61,124 nucleotides of DNA, taken from Nocardioides phosphati (GTDB lineage Bacteria; Actinomycetota; Actinomycetes; Propionibacteriales; Nocardioidaceae). Numbering within the stretch: position 1 is the first letter of the stretch; every line of letters starts with the position of its first letter. Below, in pieces: positions 43,449 through 51,460 of the stretch. A program made the translations under genes and the position numbers. The stretch spans positions 1 to 61,124 of the forward strand of contig NZ_BMNI01000013.1 of assembly GCF_014646375.1 (NCBI RefSeq), written 5' to 3'. Below the pieces are notes generated by a model. It was not told the DNA's origin, ran no database searches, and worked only from the letters and a program-made list of their open reading frames with translations.

Positions 43449-44510
43449 GTGCTCCCTCACCTCCCCGACCGCATGCCCGGTCTTGCCGACGTCACCGTGC
43501 CGCTGAAGTCCGCCGCCCTGCGTGGCCTGCTCGCTCTCCCGCGTCCCGCGCTCCGCGCCTTCGCCGGTGATCCGGTGGTCATCGACGAGCAGACCCTCGA
43601 CCTCGAGGTCCAGGCCGCGCTCCGGATGATGGCCCTGAGCCGCGAGCCCGCCGTCGGCGCCGGGCCGATCGACGTCGCACGTGCCCGGGTCACCGCCAAC
43701 GCCCGCGTCGCCGGTGGCCGCCAGCCGATCGGCTCGGTGCGCAGCGTCGACGCCGGCGGCGTCCCGGCCCGGCTCTACGTCCCGCGCCAGGACTCCGACG
43801 CGCTGCTCGTCTGGTTCCACGGTGGCGGCTGGGTGATCGGCGAGCTCGACACCTACGAGTCCGTCTGCCGCGTGCTCGCCGAGAAGGCCGGCGTCCGGGT
43901 GCTCTCGGTCGACTACCGCCTCGCGCCCGAGCACACCTTCCCGGCGGCCAACGACGACTGCCTGGCGGCGTACCGCTGGGTCGTGGAGCACGCCGCCGAG
44001 CTCGGCGCGGACCCGTCCCGCCTCGCCGTCGGTGGCGACTCCGCGGGCGGCAACCTGGCTGCCGACGTCGCCCTGCAGGCGGCCGCGGAGGGGCTCCCCC
44101 TCGCCTTCCAGCTGCTCGTCTACCCGGCGACCGACGGCACCGGCTCCTCGCGCAGCCGCACGCTCTTCCGCGAGGGCTTCTTCCTGACCGGCGTGCTGCT
44201 CGACCGCGCCGTCGCGTCCTACACGCCGGCGCCCGAGCAGCAGCTGCACCCGCGCTTCAACCTGCTCGCCGCCGAGGTGCCGGCGGGCGTCGCCCCGGCG
44301 TACATCTGCACGGCGGGGTTCGACCCGCTCCGCGACGAGGGCGAGGCGTACGCCGACAAGCTGGCCGACGCCGGCGTCGAGGTCGAGCTGGAGCGGTTCA
44401 GCGGGCAGATCCACGGCTTCGTGAACTGGACCGGCGCCGGCCGCAGCGGCCCCGCGGCCGTCGCGCGCCTGGCCGAGGTGCTGAAGGCCGGACTGGCCCC
44501 GCGCGGCTGA
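43449..44510 (+). CDS. Alpha/beta hydrolase, hormone-sensitive-lipase family
   Basis: A 353-residue esterase/lipase of the HSL (bacterial family IV) group. The oxyanion motif HGGGWVIGE is near residue 124, the nucleophile elbow GGDSAGGNLAAD near 197, the acid in CTAGFDPLRDEGEAYA near 290, and the histidine in QIHGFVNW near 322. The GTG 43449 start has TAGCGT ending 6 nt upstream, so it is probably leaderless. It should hydrolyse short acyl esters in the cytosol. Divergent from ppk. Confidence 0.92.
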   Translation: MLPHLPDRMPGLADVTVPLKSAALRGLLALPRPALRAFAGDPVVIDEQTLDLEVQAALRMMALSREPAVGAGPIDVARARVTANARVAGGRQPIGSVRSVDAGGVPARLYVPRQDSDALLVWFHGGGWVIGELDTYESVCRVLAEKAGVRVLSVDYRLAPEHTFPAANDDCLAAYRWVVEHAAELGADPSRLAVGGDSAGGNLAADVALQAAAEGLPLAFQLLVYPATDGTGSSRSRTLFREGFFLTGVLLDRAVASYTPAPEQQLHPRFNLLAAEVPAGVAPAYICTAGFDPLRDEGEAYADKLADAGVEVELERFSGQIHGFVNWTGAGRSGPAAVARLAEVLKAGLAPRG

Positions 44511-44520
44511 AGCCTCAGGA

Positions 44521-44561
44521 ACGCAGAACGCCCCCGCCGGACTGGCGGGGGCGTTCTGCGT
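44521..44561. terminator. Strong bidirectional hairpin terminator
   Basis: A perfect 18-bp stem: ACGCAGAACGCCCCCGCC (44521-44538) pairs with 44544-44561, loop GGACT. It separates the convergent hydrolase gene and pit. Confidence 0.9.
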
Positions 44562-44578
44562 TGGTGCGGAGGTCCGCG

Positions 44579-45580
44579 TCAGACGCCGAAGGCGACCTTG
44601 AGCACGCCGTACGCCGCAGCGGCGACGAGGCCGGCGCACGGGAAGGTGAGGATCCAGGCCATGACGATCGAGCCGGCCATGTTCCACTGGACGGCCCGCT
44701 TGCCGCGGGTCGCGCCGGCGCCCATGACGGCCGAGGTGATCGTGTGGGTCGTCGAGACCGGCGCCTTGAAGTGGAGCGCCATCACGTAGAGGACGCTGGT
44801 GGCGACCGACTCGGCGGCGAAGCCCGACGGCGGGTCCAGCTTGATGATCTTGCGCCCGATCGTGCGCATGATCCGCCAGCCGCCGGAGTATGTGCCGAGG
44901 CTGATCGCGCCGGCGGCACCGAGGATGACCCACATCGGCAGGTGGTCGATGTCGTACTTCGAGGAGTCGTAGGTGACGAGGGCGATCAGGATGACGCCCA
45001 TCGTCTTCTGCGCGTCCTGGAGGCCGTGGCCGAGCGCGAGCGCGGCGGCCGAGAAGACCTGCAGCACCTTGAAGCGGCGGTTGATCACGTAGGGGTTGCG
45101 GCGGCGCAGGATCCACGTGAAGGCGAGCATCAACAGGAACGCCAGGGTGAAGCCGATGATCGGCGAGACGACCATCGGGATGATGACCTTCTCCTTGATG
45201 ATCACCCAGTTGACGGTTGCGCCGCCGACGAGGCCGGCGCCGACGAGGCCGCCGATCAGCGCGTGGGACGAGGACGACGGCAGGCCGAAGTACCACGTGA
45301 TGAGGTTCCACGTGATGGCACCGACGAGGGCGCCCAGCACGATCACCAGACCGTGCGTGCCGCTGATCGAGCCGATCGTGTCAGCGACGGTGTGCGCGAC
45401 CTCGGTGCCGATGAGCGCACCGATGAAGTTCATGATCGCCGCGAGGATCAGGGCGACCCGAGGCGTGAGGGCACGCGTCGAGACCGAGGTCGCGATCGCG
45501 TTGGCGGCGTCGTGGAAGCCGTTGGTGTAGTCGAACGCGAGGGCGATCACCACGAGGGTGATCAGGACGGCGAGCTCCAC
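44579..45580 (-). CDS. pit: Low-affinity inorganic phosphate transporter (Pit)
   Basis: A 333-residue PiT-family permease with about ten helices. The duplicated signature is seen at FDYTNGFHDAANAIATSVSTRAL (residues 16-38) and again at APVSTTHTITSAVMGAGATRG near 270. SSSHALIGGLVGAG is also typical. It imports metal-phosphate with protons. GTG 45580 starts 3 nt after the stop of its PhoU-like partner, so the two are cotranscribed. Confidence 0.95.
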   Translation of the reverse strand: MELAVLITLVVIALAFDYTNGFHDAANAIATSVSTRALTPRVALILAAIMNFIGALIGTEVAHTVADTIGSISGTHGLVIVLGALVGAITWNLITWYFGLPSSSSHALIGGLVGAGLVGGATVNWVIIKEKVIIPMVVSPIIGFTLAFLLMLAFTWILRRRNPYVINRRFKVLQVFSAAALALGHGLQDAQKTMGVILIALVTYDSSKYDIDHLPMWVILGAAGAISLGTYSGGWRIMRTIGRKIIKLDPPSGFAAESVATSVLYVMALHFKAPVSTTHTITSAVMGAGATRGKRAVQWNMAGSIVMAWILTFPCAGLVAAAAYGVLKVAFGV

Positions 45581-45583
45581 CGG

Positions 45584-46201
45584 TCAGGACTCCTTGACGG
45601 CGATCTGCTCGACCGTGTTCGCGACCTTCTCGAACGCGTCGATGGCGTGCTCGAGGGACTCGACGATGTCCTTGAGCTTGAGCACCTCGAGCGCCTTGAA
45701 CTCACCACTGAAGAGCTTGGCGAGGATCCGGCGGAACGTCTTGTCGCCGGCGTTCTCGAGGCGGTTGACCTCGATCCAGTACTCCGTGAGGTCCTTCATG
45801 GAGCGGAGCTTGGGCATCGCGGCGGCCGTGATCTCGGCGCACTGCTGGATGACCTCGACCTGCGTCGAGAGCTCGGCGGGGATCTCGGCGACCTCGTAGA
45901 GGAGGATCTCGTCGACCGCCTCGTCCATGAAGTCCATGACGTCGTCGAGGCCCGAAGCGAGGGCGTAGATGTCCTCGCGGTCGAACGGCGTCACGAAGGT
46001 GCTGTTGACCCTCCGGACGATCTCGTGGGTGGTCTCGTCGGCCTGGTGCTCGGCCTCGCGCATGCGCTGCGCGACGGCGTCGCGGTCAGCACCCTCGGCG
46101 AGCATCTCGGCAAGCAGGCCGGCGCCCACCACGAGGTGCTGCGCGGAGGCGGCGAAGAGGTCGTAGAAGGTCGCGTCGACAGGACGGAAGCTGAAGGCCA
46201 C
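45584..46201 (-). CDS. PhoU-like (DUF47) accessory protein of Pit
   Basis: A 205-residue all-helical DUF47 protein that commonly partners Pit transporters and probably restrains phosphate flux. Metal-binding acidic runs are seen in REAEHQADETTHEIV and TPFDREDIYALASGLDDVMDFMDEAVDE. GTG 46201 has GAGGAGGAG upstream. A near-perfect PHO-box repeat lies about 93-114 nt upstream in reversed orientation. Confidence 0.92.
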   Translation of the reverse strand: MAFSFRPVDATFYDLFAASAQHLVVGAGLLAEMLAEGADRDAVAQRMREAEHQADETTHEIVRRVNSTFVTPFDREDIYALASGLDDVMDFMDEAVDEILLYEVAEIPAELSTQVEVIQQCAEITAAAMPKLRSMKDLTEYWIEVNRLENAGDKTFRRILAKLFSGEFKALEVLKLKDIVESLEHAIDAFEKVANTVEQIAVKES

Positions 46202-46293
46202 AGTGAACTCCGGGTGAGGAGGAGCGGAACGCTGGACATGCTAGGGGCAACAGGCGCGTGTCGCGCAACGCAGTCACCGGCCGGGCCCCGGCC

Positions 46294-46315
46294 GTTCACC
46301 TTCCGTTCACCGAGC
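46294..46315 (+). promoter_or_regulatory. PHO-box-like direct repeat near the pit operon
   Basis: GTTCACCTTCC (46294-46304) then GTTCACCGAGC (46305-46315): the best match to the GTTCACC core in the window. It reads on the plus strand, opposite to the pit operon it precedes, and it covers the copA stop codon (46307-46309). Confidence 0.65.
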
Positions 46316-48520
46316 GTCGGTGCGGTAGCGCCTGAGACGGAGGCTGTTGGTGACCACGAACACGGAGGAGAACGCCATCGCCGCACCCGCCAGCATCGGG
46401 CTGAGCAGCCCCGCAGCGGCCAGCGGGACGCCCGCGACGTTGTAGGCGAACGCCCAGAAGAGGTTGCCCTTGATCGTCCGCAGCGTCTGCCGCGACAGCC
46501 GGATCGCGTCGACCGCGACCAGCAGGTCCTCGCGCACGAGGGTGAGGTCGCCCGCCTCGATCGCGACGTCGGAGCCACTGCCCATCGCGATGCCGAGGTC
46601 GGCCTGCGCGAGGGCCGCGGCGTCGTTGACGCCGTCGCCGACCATCGCCACGACCCGGCCCTGCTCCTGCAGGCGCCTGACCTCGGCCAGCTTGTCGGCC
46701 GGCAGGACGTTCGCGGTCACCTGCGTGATGCCCACCTGCTCCGCGACCGCAGCCGCGCTGCCTGCGTTGTCGCCCGTGAGGAGGGTGACATCCAGGCCGA
46801 GCGCGCGCAGGCGGCGTACGGCGTCGGCGGAGGTGGGCCGGACCTCGTCCGCCACCCCCAGGACGCCGCGTGCACGCCCGCCCCAGGCCACGACCACCGC
46901 GGTCTCGCCGCGCGCCTGCCGGGCGTCGATGGCCGCGTCGAGCTCCGCCGGCACCGCGTGGCCCTCGTCGAGCACGAGCTGCCGGCGGCCGATGAGCACG
47001 TGCTCGTCGCCGACCTCGGCTCGGGCACCGAGGCCCGGGAGCGCCACGAAGCCCGTCGCCCGGGGAGCCTCGGCCTCCGGACCCTGCTGGGAGCCGGCCA
47101 CGATCGCTCGCGCGATCGGGTGCTCGGAGCCCTCCTCGACCGCAGCAGCCCGGGCGAGCACCTCGTCACGCGACTCGCCGTCCGCGACCATGACGGAGAC
47201 GAGCGTCATCTCGCCGCGCGTCACCGTGCCGGTCTTGTCGAGCACGATCGTGTCGACCCGGCGCGTGGACTCCAGCACCTCGGGGCCGCGGATCAGGATG
47301 CCGAGCTGCGCGGCGCGGCCGGTGCCGACCATCAGCGCGGTGGGCGTGGCGAGGCCGAGCGCACACGGGCAGGCGATGACGAGCACGCTGACCGCGGCGT
47401 TCAGGGCAAGGCCGGCAGCCGCGCCGGTGCCGAGCCAGTAGCCGAGGGTCGCGAGGGCGACCCAGATGACGACGGGCACGAAGACGCCGGAGACGCGGTC
47501 GGCGAGGCGCTGCACTGCCGCCTTGCCGGTCTGCGCCTCCTCGACGAGGCGCGCCATCTGCGCGAGCTGGGTGTCGGCGCCGACGCGCGTCGCGCGCACG
47601 ACCAGCCGTCCCGACGCGTTGACCGAGGCACCGACGACCGCGTCGCCGGGACCGACCTCGACGGGCACGGGCTCACCGGTCAGCAGGGAGACGTCGACCG
47701 CCGACCGGCCGTCCTCGACCTCGCCGTCGGTCGCGACCCGCTCCCCCGGGCGCACGACGAACAGGTCGCCGACCACGAGCTCCTCGACCGGCACCCGGAC
47801 CTCGGCGCCGTCGCGCAGCACGGCGACGTCGCGCGCGCCCAGCTCCAGGAGCCGGCGCAGCGCGTCACCCGCGTGCCGCTTGGCGCGCGACTCGAGCCAC
47901 CGCCCCGCCAGCAGGAACGTCGTGACGCCGGCCGCCGCCTCGAGGTAGATGTCGCCCGCTCCCCCTGTACGCCGTGGCACCAGCGAGAACTCGTGCACCA
48001 TGCCGGGCTCGCCGGCCGTGCCGAGGACGAGCGCGTAGACCGACCAGCCGTACGCCGCGAGCGTGCCGAGGCTGACCAGGGTGTCCATCGTCGACGTCGC
48101 GTGCCGCAGGTTGACGTACGCCGCCCGGTGGAACGGCCACCCGGCCCAGAGCACGACGGGCGTGGCGAGGGCCAGCGAGACCCACTGCCAGTAGGTGAAC
48201 TGCAGCGCGGGCACCATCGCGAGGAGCACGACGGGGACGGTCAGCGCAGCCGAGACGAGCACCCGAATCCCGGGCGAGACCAGCTCGGTCGCCACCGGAC
48301 CCGCCGGGTCCACGACGCCGTAGCCCGCGGCCTCGACCGCGTCGACGAGCTGCTGCCGCGTGACGTCGGGCGCGACGGTGACCGCCGCCTTCTCGGTCGC
48401 GTAGTTGACCGTCGCCGTGACGCCGTCGAGCTTGTTGAGCTTCCGCTCGATGCGGTTCGCGCAGGAGGCGCAGGTCATCCCCTCGATCTGCAGCTCGAGC
48501 CGGTCAGTCGTCGTGCCCAT
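46307..48520 (-). CDS. copA: Copper-exporting P-type ATPase
   Basis: A 737-residue P1B-type ATPase. One N-terminal metal-binding domain has GMTCASC (Cys17, Cys20). Eight helices are expected; the ion-binding CPC is in [16 protein letters not shown], the phosphorylation site DKTGTVT, then SEHPIARAI and [21 protein letters not shown]. It exports Cu(I). ATG 48520 lies inside the end of the upstream gene (17-nt overlap). It should be under CsoR control with copZ. Confidence 0.96.
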   Translation of the reverse strand: MGTTTDRLELQIEGMTCASCANRIERKLNKLDGVTATVNYATEKAAVTVAPDVTRQQLVDAVEAAGYGVVDPAGPVATELVSPGIRVLVSAALTVPVVLLAMVPALQFTYWQWVSLALATPVVLWAGWPFHRAAYVNLRHATSTMDTLVSLGTLAAYGWSVYALVLGTAGEPGMVHEFSLVPRRTGGAGDIYLEAAAGVTTFLLAGRWLESRAKRHAGDALRRLLELGARDVAVLRDGAEVRVPVEELVVGDLFVVRPGERVATDGEVEDGRSAVDVSLLTGEPVPVEVGPGDAVVGASVNASGRLVVRATRVGADTQLAQMARLVEEAQTGKAAVQRLADRVSGVFVPVVIWVALATLGYWLGTGAAAGLALNAAVSVLVIACPCALGLATPTALMVGTGRAAQLGILIRGPEVLESTRRVDTIVLDKTGTVTRGEMTLVSVMVADGESRDEVLARAAAVEEGSEHPIARAIVAGSQQGPEAEAPRATGFVALPGLGARAEVGDEHVLIGRRQLVLDEGHAVPAELDAAIDARQARGETAVVVAWGGRARGVLGVADEVRPTSADAVRRLRALGLDVTLLTGDNAGSAAAVAEQVGITQVTANVLPADKLAEVRRLQEQGRVVAMVGDGVNDAAALAQADLGIAMGSGSDVAIEAGDLTLVREDLLVAVDAIRLSRQTLRTIKGNLFWAFAYNVAGVPLAAAGLLSPMLAGAAMAFSSVFVVTNSLRLRRYRTDAR

Positions 48521-49346
48521 GGCCTTCCATGTCTCCCATGTCCATGTGCTCGCCCATGCCGCCCGCGGCACCCTCGAGCTCCTGGACGAACGTCGCGTCG
48601 TGCACCTTCCCGTCGACCTGGAAGTCGAGGTGGAGCACCCAGGTGCCGGCGTTCGGCGCCTCGACGTGGAACGCGACGGTGTTGCCCTCAGCCGCCGACG
48701 CGTGTGCGTGGAGGTAGTCGAGGGACCTGGTCCGGATGCCGACGAGGTGGCCGCCCGCGCCGAGGTACTCCTCGAGGTCGACCGGCTTCCCGGCCTTCGT
48801 GACCGCGAAGGTGTACGTCGCCCCGTCGGCCTCCAGCGCCACGTCGTACCCGTCGACCGAGGCGGTGTCGCCGGGCCGGTAGACCGTTGCCGGCAGGTTG
48901 ATCGTGCGGCCGACCGCGAAGTCGGCCTCCGCCACCTGCGGCTCGCCGCCGGCCGGCGTGAAGTCGGCGTACGCACGGTAGGTCCGGTGGCCGGGCGCGG
49001 AGGTCGCCACGGTCCACGTGCCGCCCGCCGCCATGGTCGGGTGCAGGTGCTCGTACGACGTCAGGTCGTCGCGGTCCACGACGATCAGGTGCAGCTTCTT
49101 CTCGTGCACGGTGTCGAAGTCCGTGACCGGCTTCCCCTTCGGGTCGAGGACCTCGAAGCGGAGCGGCTGCTTCGCCTTGAGGACATCGCCGTCGAGCAGC
49201 TTCACCGTGTACTGCCCGGCCGCCTTCTGGTGGTGGGCAGGGGCGTCCTTCTTGTTCCCCGCGACCTGCCCGAGGCCGAACGCGAGGATGAAGGCGCCGA
49301 CGGCGACCAGGATGAAGACGACGCGGTTGCGCATCAGCTCCGTCAT
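48504..49346 (-). CDS. Membrane-anchored copper-associated protein with Met/His tail
   Basis: A 280-residue protein with one N-terminal membrane helix ([22 protein letters not shown]) and a beta-rich extracytoplasmic part with histidine motifs ([26 protein letters not shown]). The C-terminal tail [17 protein letters not shown] is a clear Met/His copper-binding sequence. Its position between copZ and copA, overlapping both, suggests a periplasm-side copper chaperone or scavenger. I do not know a gene name for it. Confidence 0.85.
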   Translation of the reverse strand: MTELMRNRVVFILVAVGAFILAFGLGQVAGNKKDAPAHHQKAAGQYTVKLLDGDVLKAKQPLRFEVLDPKGKPVTDFDTVHEKKLHLIVVDRDDLTSYEHLHPTMAAGGTWTVATSAPGHRTYRAYADFTPAGGEPQVAEADFAVGRTINLPATVYRPGDTASVDGYDVALEADGATYTFAVTKAGKPVDLEEYLGAGGHLVGIRTRSLDYLHAHASAAEGNTVAFHVEAPNAGTWVLHLDFQVDGKVHDATFVQELEGAAGGMGEHMDMGDMEGHGHDD

Positions 49347-49546
49347 GCGAGCTGGTACCCCGCCTCGGTGACGGCGGCCTCGACGGCCTCGCGGGTCAGC
49401 TCGGCGTCGCTGGTGACGGTGACCGCGCCGGTCGGCAGGTCGACCTGCACGTCGGTGACGCCGGGGACCTCCTGCAGCTCCTCGGTGACCGAGGCGACGC
49501 AGTGGCCGCAGGTCATGCCGGTGACGGTCCAGGTGGTGGTGCTCAT
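49343..49546 (-). CDS. copZ: Copper chaperone CopZ
   Basis: A 67-residue heavy-metal-associated domain with GMTCGHC (Cys13, Cys16) that delivers Cu(I) to CopA. ATG 49546 has GGAAGGAAG upstream. It overlaps the next gene by 4 nt and follows csoR by 23 nt. Confidence 0.94.
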   Translation of the reverse strand: MSTTTWTVTGMTCGHCVASVTEELQEVPGVTDVQVDLPTGAVTVTSDAELTREAVEAAVTEAGYQLA

Positions 49547-49569
49547 CTTCTTCTTCCTTCCGGGGAGGT

Positions 49570-49869
49570 TCACGAACGCAGGAGGCGGGCGATCGCGTCT
49601 GACGCTTCCTTGACCTTGGCGGCCGCCTCGGCGTCGCCGACGCGCGCGGCATCGACGACGCAGTGGCCGAGATGGTCCTCGAGCAGGCCCATCGAGACGG
49701 CCTGGAGACCCTTGGTCACCGCAGAGACCTGCGTGAGGATGTCGATGCAGTACTGCTCTTCCTCGACCATCCGCTGCAGGCCCCGCACCTGGCCCTCGAT
49801 CCGGCGCAGCCGCTTGAGGTAGGCGTCCTTGTCACCGATGTAGCCGTGGGAGGCGTGTGCTTCGCGCAT
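49570..49869 (-). CDS. csoR: Copper-sensing repressor CsoR
   Basis: A 99-residue all-helical DUF156 repressor. Cys41, His66 and Cys70 match the spacing of the Cu(I) ligands Cys36, His61 and Cys65 of Mycobacterium tuberculosis CsoR, so it senses Cu(I) rather than Ni or formaldehyde. It heads the csoR-copZ-copA operon, with a perfect operator 10-26 nt before the ATG. Confidence 0.96.
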   Translation of the reverse strand: MREAHASHGYIGDKDAYLKRLRRIEGQVRGLQRMVEEEQYCIDILTQVSAVTKGLQAVSMGLLEDHLGHCVVDAARVGDAEAAAKVKEASDAIARLLRS

Positions 49870-49878
49870 GCCTTCAGA

Positions 49879-49895
49879 ATACCCCTAGGGGGTAT
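49879..49895. promoter_or_regulatory. CsoR operator
   Basis: ATACCCCTAGGGGGTAT: perfect 7-nt arms around TAG, the G-tract palindrome expected of CsoR sites. It lies directly upstream of csoR and 3 nt after the stop of the preceding small gene. A -10-like TAGATA abuts it. Confidence 0.88.
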
Positions 49896-49897
49896 AT

Positions 49898-50089
49898 CTA
49901 TTCCGCGGAGTCGCTCTCCGCGTCATCGGAGGCGGCACCCACGCCCGGCTCGACGCCCAGGATGGCGTCGATCTCCTCCTGGTCGAGCGGGCCTGCCGCC
50001 TCGCTCGCAGCGATGATCAGGTTGGTGGTCATCTCCACCTCGCCGAGGAGGTCAGGGTCCTCGAGCGACACGTCGAACTGGTCGGACAT
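49898..50089 (-). CDS. Small acidic hypothetical protein
   Basis: A 63-residue very acidic protein (MSDQFDVSLEDPDLLGEVEMTT start, DDAESDSAE end) with a strong GGAGGGAGG ribosome site. The middle PLDQEEIDAILG resembles the LSQxEIDALL element of flagellar FliM, but there are no flagellar genes here. Function unknown. It is upstream of csoR on the same strand, but the operator between them suggests separate control. Confidence 0.72.
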   Translation of the reverse strand: MSDQFDVSLEDPDLLGEVEMTTNLIIAASEAAGPLDQEEIDAILGVEPGVGAASDDAESDSAE

Positions 50090-50195
50090 CACAGCCTCCC
50101 TCCGGTTGCTCCACTCCCCATCGTGCCCGACCGCGCGGCCCTGCGCACGGAAAGTCCCGGTTTGGCATCCACGGACTGGACCCCCGGAAAAGGGA

Positions 50196-50235
50196 GGAGC
50201 CCCGGACCCCAGCAACTGCTGGGGTCCGGGGCTCC
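50196..50235 (-). terminator. Hairpin terminator of cspA
   Basis: A perfect 18-bp stem GGAGCCCCGGACCCCAGC (50196-50213) with 50218-50235, loop AACT, downstream of cspA on the minus strand. Confidence 0.88.
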
Positions 50236-50284
50236 GGAAGTCAGAGACAGGTGCGTCTCGGACAGGCTCGCCGGTCTGAGTGGA

Positions 50285-50488
50285 TCAGACGGGGCGAACG
50301 TTCTCCGCCTGCGGGCCCTTCGGACCCTGGGTGACGTCGAACTCGACCTTCTGGTTCTCGTCCAGCGACTTGTAGCCGTTGGTCTGGATGGCCGAGTAGT
50401 GCACGAAGACGTCGTCGCCGCCGTCCTCCTGCGCGATGAAGCCGAAGCCCTTCTCAGCGTTGAACCACTTCACGGTGCCCTGAGCCAT
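50285..50488 (-). CDS. cspA: Cold-shock protein
   Basis: A 67-residue cold-shock-domain RNA chaperone. RNP1 (KGFGFIAQ) and RNP2 (DVFVHYSAI) are intact, and it begins [14 protein letters not shown] as is usual in actinobacteria. ATG 50488 has GAGAAGAG upstream. The 5-prime region is long (see next entry). Confidence 0.96.
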   Translation of the reverse strand: MAQGTVKWFNAEKGFGFIAQEDGGDDVFVHYSAIQTNGYKSLDENQKVEFDVTQGPKGPQAENVRPV

Positions 50489-50842
50489 TGCTCTTCTCAT
50501 TTCTTTCATCGGGGCGATGAGGCCATCAAGATCGAAGGCCCCGCAACACGTGCGGGTGACACGTCGCTCCGACTCGAAATGCTCAGACTCCGAGAAAGAC
50601 ACGCCGTTGGATCACAAACCCCGCCGGCGTCAACCTGCTGGAACTTGCACCTGTTGCGTCGACAACACTAGCAACTGACGCCCCGGATGGAACCTCCGAA
50701 ATCGATGAAGTTTTGGAGGCGCGCGCGTTACGGGGTTCGCGAAACCGCACCACCGTGAGGAAAGCCGCCGGCGTCCGTCGCGACGTACGCCGGGGCCGTC
50801 GCCCTAGACTGCGGACCCGTGCCGGACCACCGGTCACGGCAC
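50489..50842 (-). other. cspA leader region and upstream spacer
   Basis: No gene is seen in these 354 nt. A minus-strand -10-like TAGTGT at 50670-50665, with GTTCCA 17 nt before it, predicts a cspA 5-prime leader of about 170 nt, typical of cold-shock genes that fold a temperature-dependent leader. The right part contains a TAGACT (50805-50810) that may serve tRNA-Lys. A 9-bp hairpin at 50816-50845 runs into the first three tRNA bases. Confidence 0.5.
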
Positions 50843-50915
50843 GGGCCCTTAGCTCAATTGGCAGAGCATCGGACTTTTAATCCGCGGGTTGTGGGTTCGA
50901 GTCCCACAGGGCCTA
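50843..50915 (+). tRNA. tRNA-Lys (anticodon TTT)
   Basis: A 73-nt cloverleaf. The acceptor GGGCCCT pairs with AGGGCCT (one G-T), the D-arm is GCTC..GAGC, the anticodon loop CTTTTAA reads TTT, and the T-arm is GTGGG TTCGAGT CCCAC. CCA is not encoded. The anticodon stem has one T-C mismatch at its base. Confidence 0.93.
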
Positions 50916-50917
50916 CC

Positions 50918-51007
50918 TCAGCAGCACGGGATGCCGCCGCAGCAGCCGTCCGTCGACGCCTCCGCGACAGCTGCATCGGCGCAGCACGCGATCTCCAGGT
51001 CGGTCAT
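50918..51007 (-). CDS. 29-residue peptide with three vicinal cysteine pairs
   Basis: A short ORF starting MTDLEIACC with Cys pairs at 8-9, 22-23 and 28-29, the last pair being the C-terminus. It has a strong GAGAGGAGGAAG ribosome site ending just before the ATG. A TTGACA (51075-51070) with an 18-nt spacer to CAGGAT gives it a promoter that overlaps the arsR promoter head to head around one ATTGTCAAT operator. Vicinal Cys pairs bind As(III) in ArsD and in the N-terminus of this very ArsR (Cys16-Cys17). I infer an arsenite- or metal-binding peptide of the ars regulon. The alternative is a chance ORF, but ribosome site, promoter and composition argue against that. Confidence 0.6.
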   Translation of the reverse strand: MTDLEIACCADAAVAEASTDGCCGGIPCC

Positions 51008-51023
51008 GGCTTCCTCCTCTCAT

Positions 51024-51083
51024 CCATAGATGGTTGTCGATGTTCATCCTGTGTTCATCCATCGATGATTGTCAATATGTACG
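51024..51083. promoter_or_regulatory. ars divergent operator/promoter region
   Basis: Two copies of CCATnGATGnTTGTCnATnT start at 51024 and 51059, 35 nt apart. The second contains the palindrome ATTGTCAAT (51068-51076). It overlaps the arsR -35 TTGTCA (51069-51074; TATTTT follows after 17 nt at 51092-51097) and the opposing TTGACA of the Cys-pair peptide. One ArsR dimer here would shut both directions. Confidence 0.7.
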
Positions 51084-51103
51084 ACCGTCGATATTTTGGA
51101 GCC

Positions 51104-51460
51104 GTGACGAAGACACACCTCGAGCTCAGCCCGGTGCAGACCGTGGCCTGCTGCTCACCACTGACCTCCACGCCGCTCAGCAGCGAGCAGGCGGGGCGCA
51201 TCGCGCCGCTGCTCAAGGCTCTCGCCGACCCGGTCCGGCTCCGCCTGCTGTCGCTCATCGCCGCCCACGAGGGCGGCGAGGCGTGCGTCTGCGACCTGAA
51301 CGACGCCTTCGACCTGTCGCAGCCGACGATCAGCCACCACCTCAAGCAGCTCCACGAGGTCGGCCTCCTCGACCGCGACAAGCGCGGCACCTGGGTCTAC
51401 TACTCCGTACGCCGTGACGCGCTCGCCGACCTCGCCACTCTGATCGGCGGCGGCCTGTGA
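51104..51460 (+). CDS. arsR: ArsR-family arsenite-responsive repressor
   Basis: A 118-residue winged-helix repressor. The recognition helix is DLSQPTISHHLKQLHEVGLL. Likely As(III) ligands are the N-terminal Cys16-Cys17 and Cys61/Cys63 in EACVCDL; Corynebacterium glutamicum ArsR uses Cys15, Cys16 and Cys55 in the same layout. GTG 51104 lies exactly where transcription should begin from TATTTT (6 nt earlier), so it is probably leaderless. An upstream ATG at 51077 is inside the promoter and is rejected. It overlaps the aquaporin start (GTGA). Confidence 0.93.
   Translation: MTKTHLELSPVQTVACCSPLTSTPLSSEQAGRIAPLLKALADPVRLRLLSLIAAHEGGEACVCDLNDAFDLSQPTISHHLKQLHEVGLLDRDKRGTWVYYSVRRDALADLATLIGGGL

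Noticed and set aside
44561..48802. A 1413-codon plus-strand frame
   Set aside because: It is antisense to pit, its PhoU-like partner and copA, all of which have clear family motifs; the frame itself shows Asp/Arg/His-rich low complexity.
51077..51103. Upstream ATG start for arsR
   Set aside because: It lies between the -35 (TTGTCA) and -10 (TATTTT) of the predicted arsR promoter and has no ribosome site.
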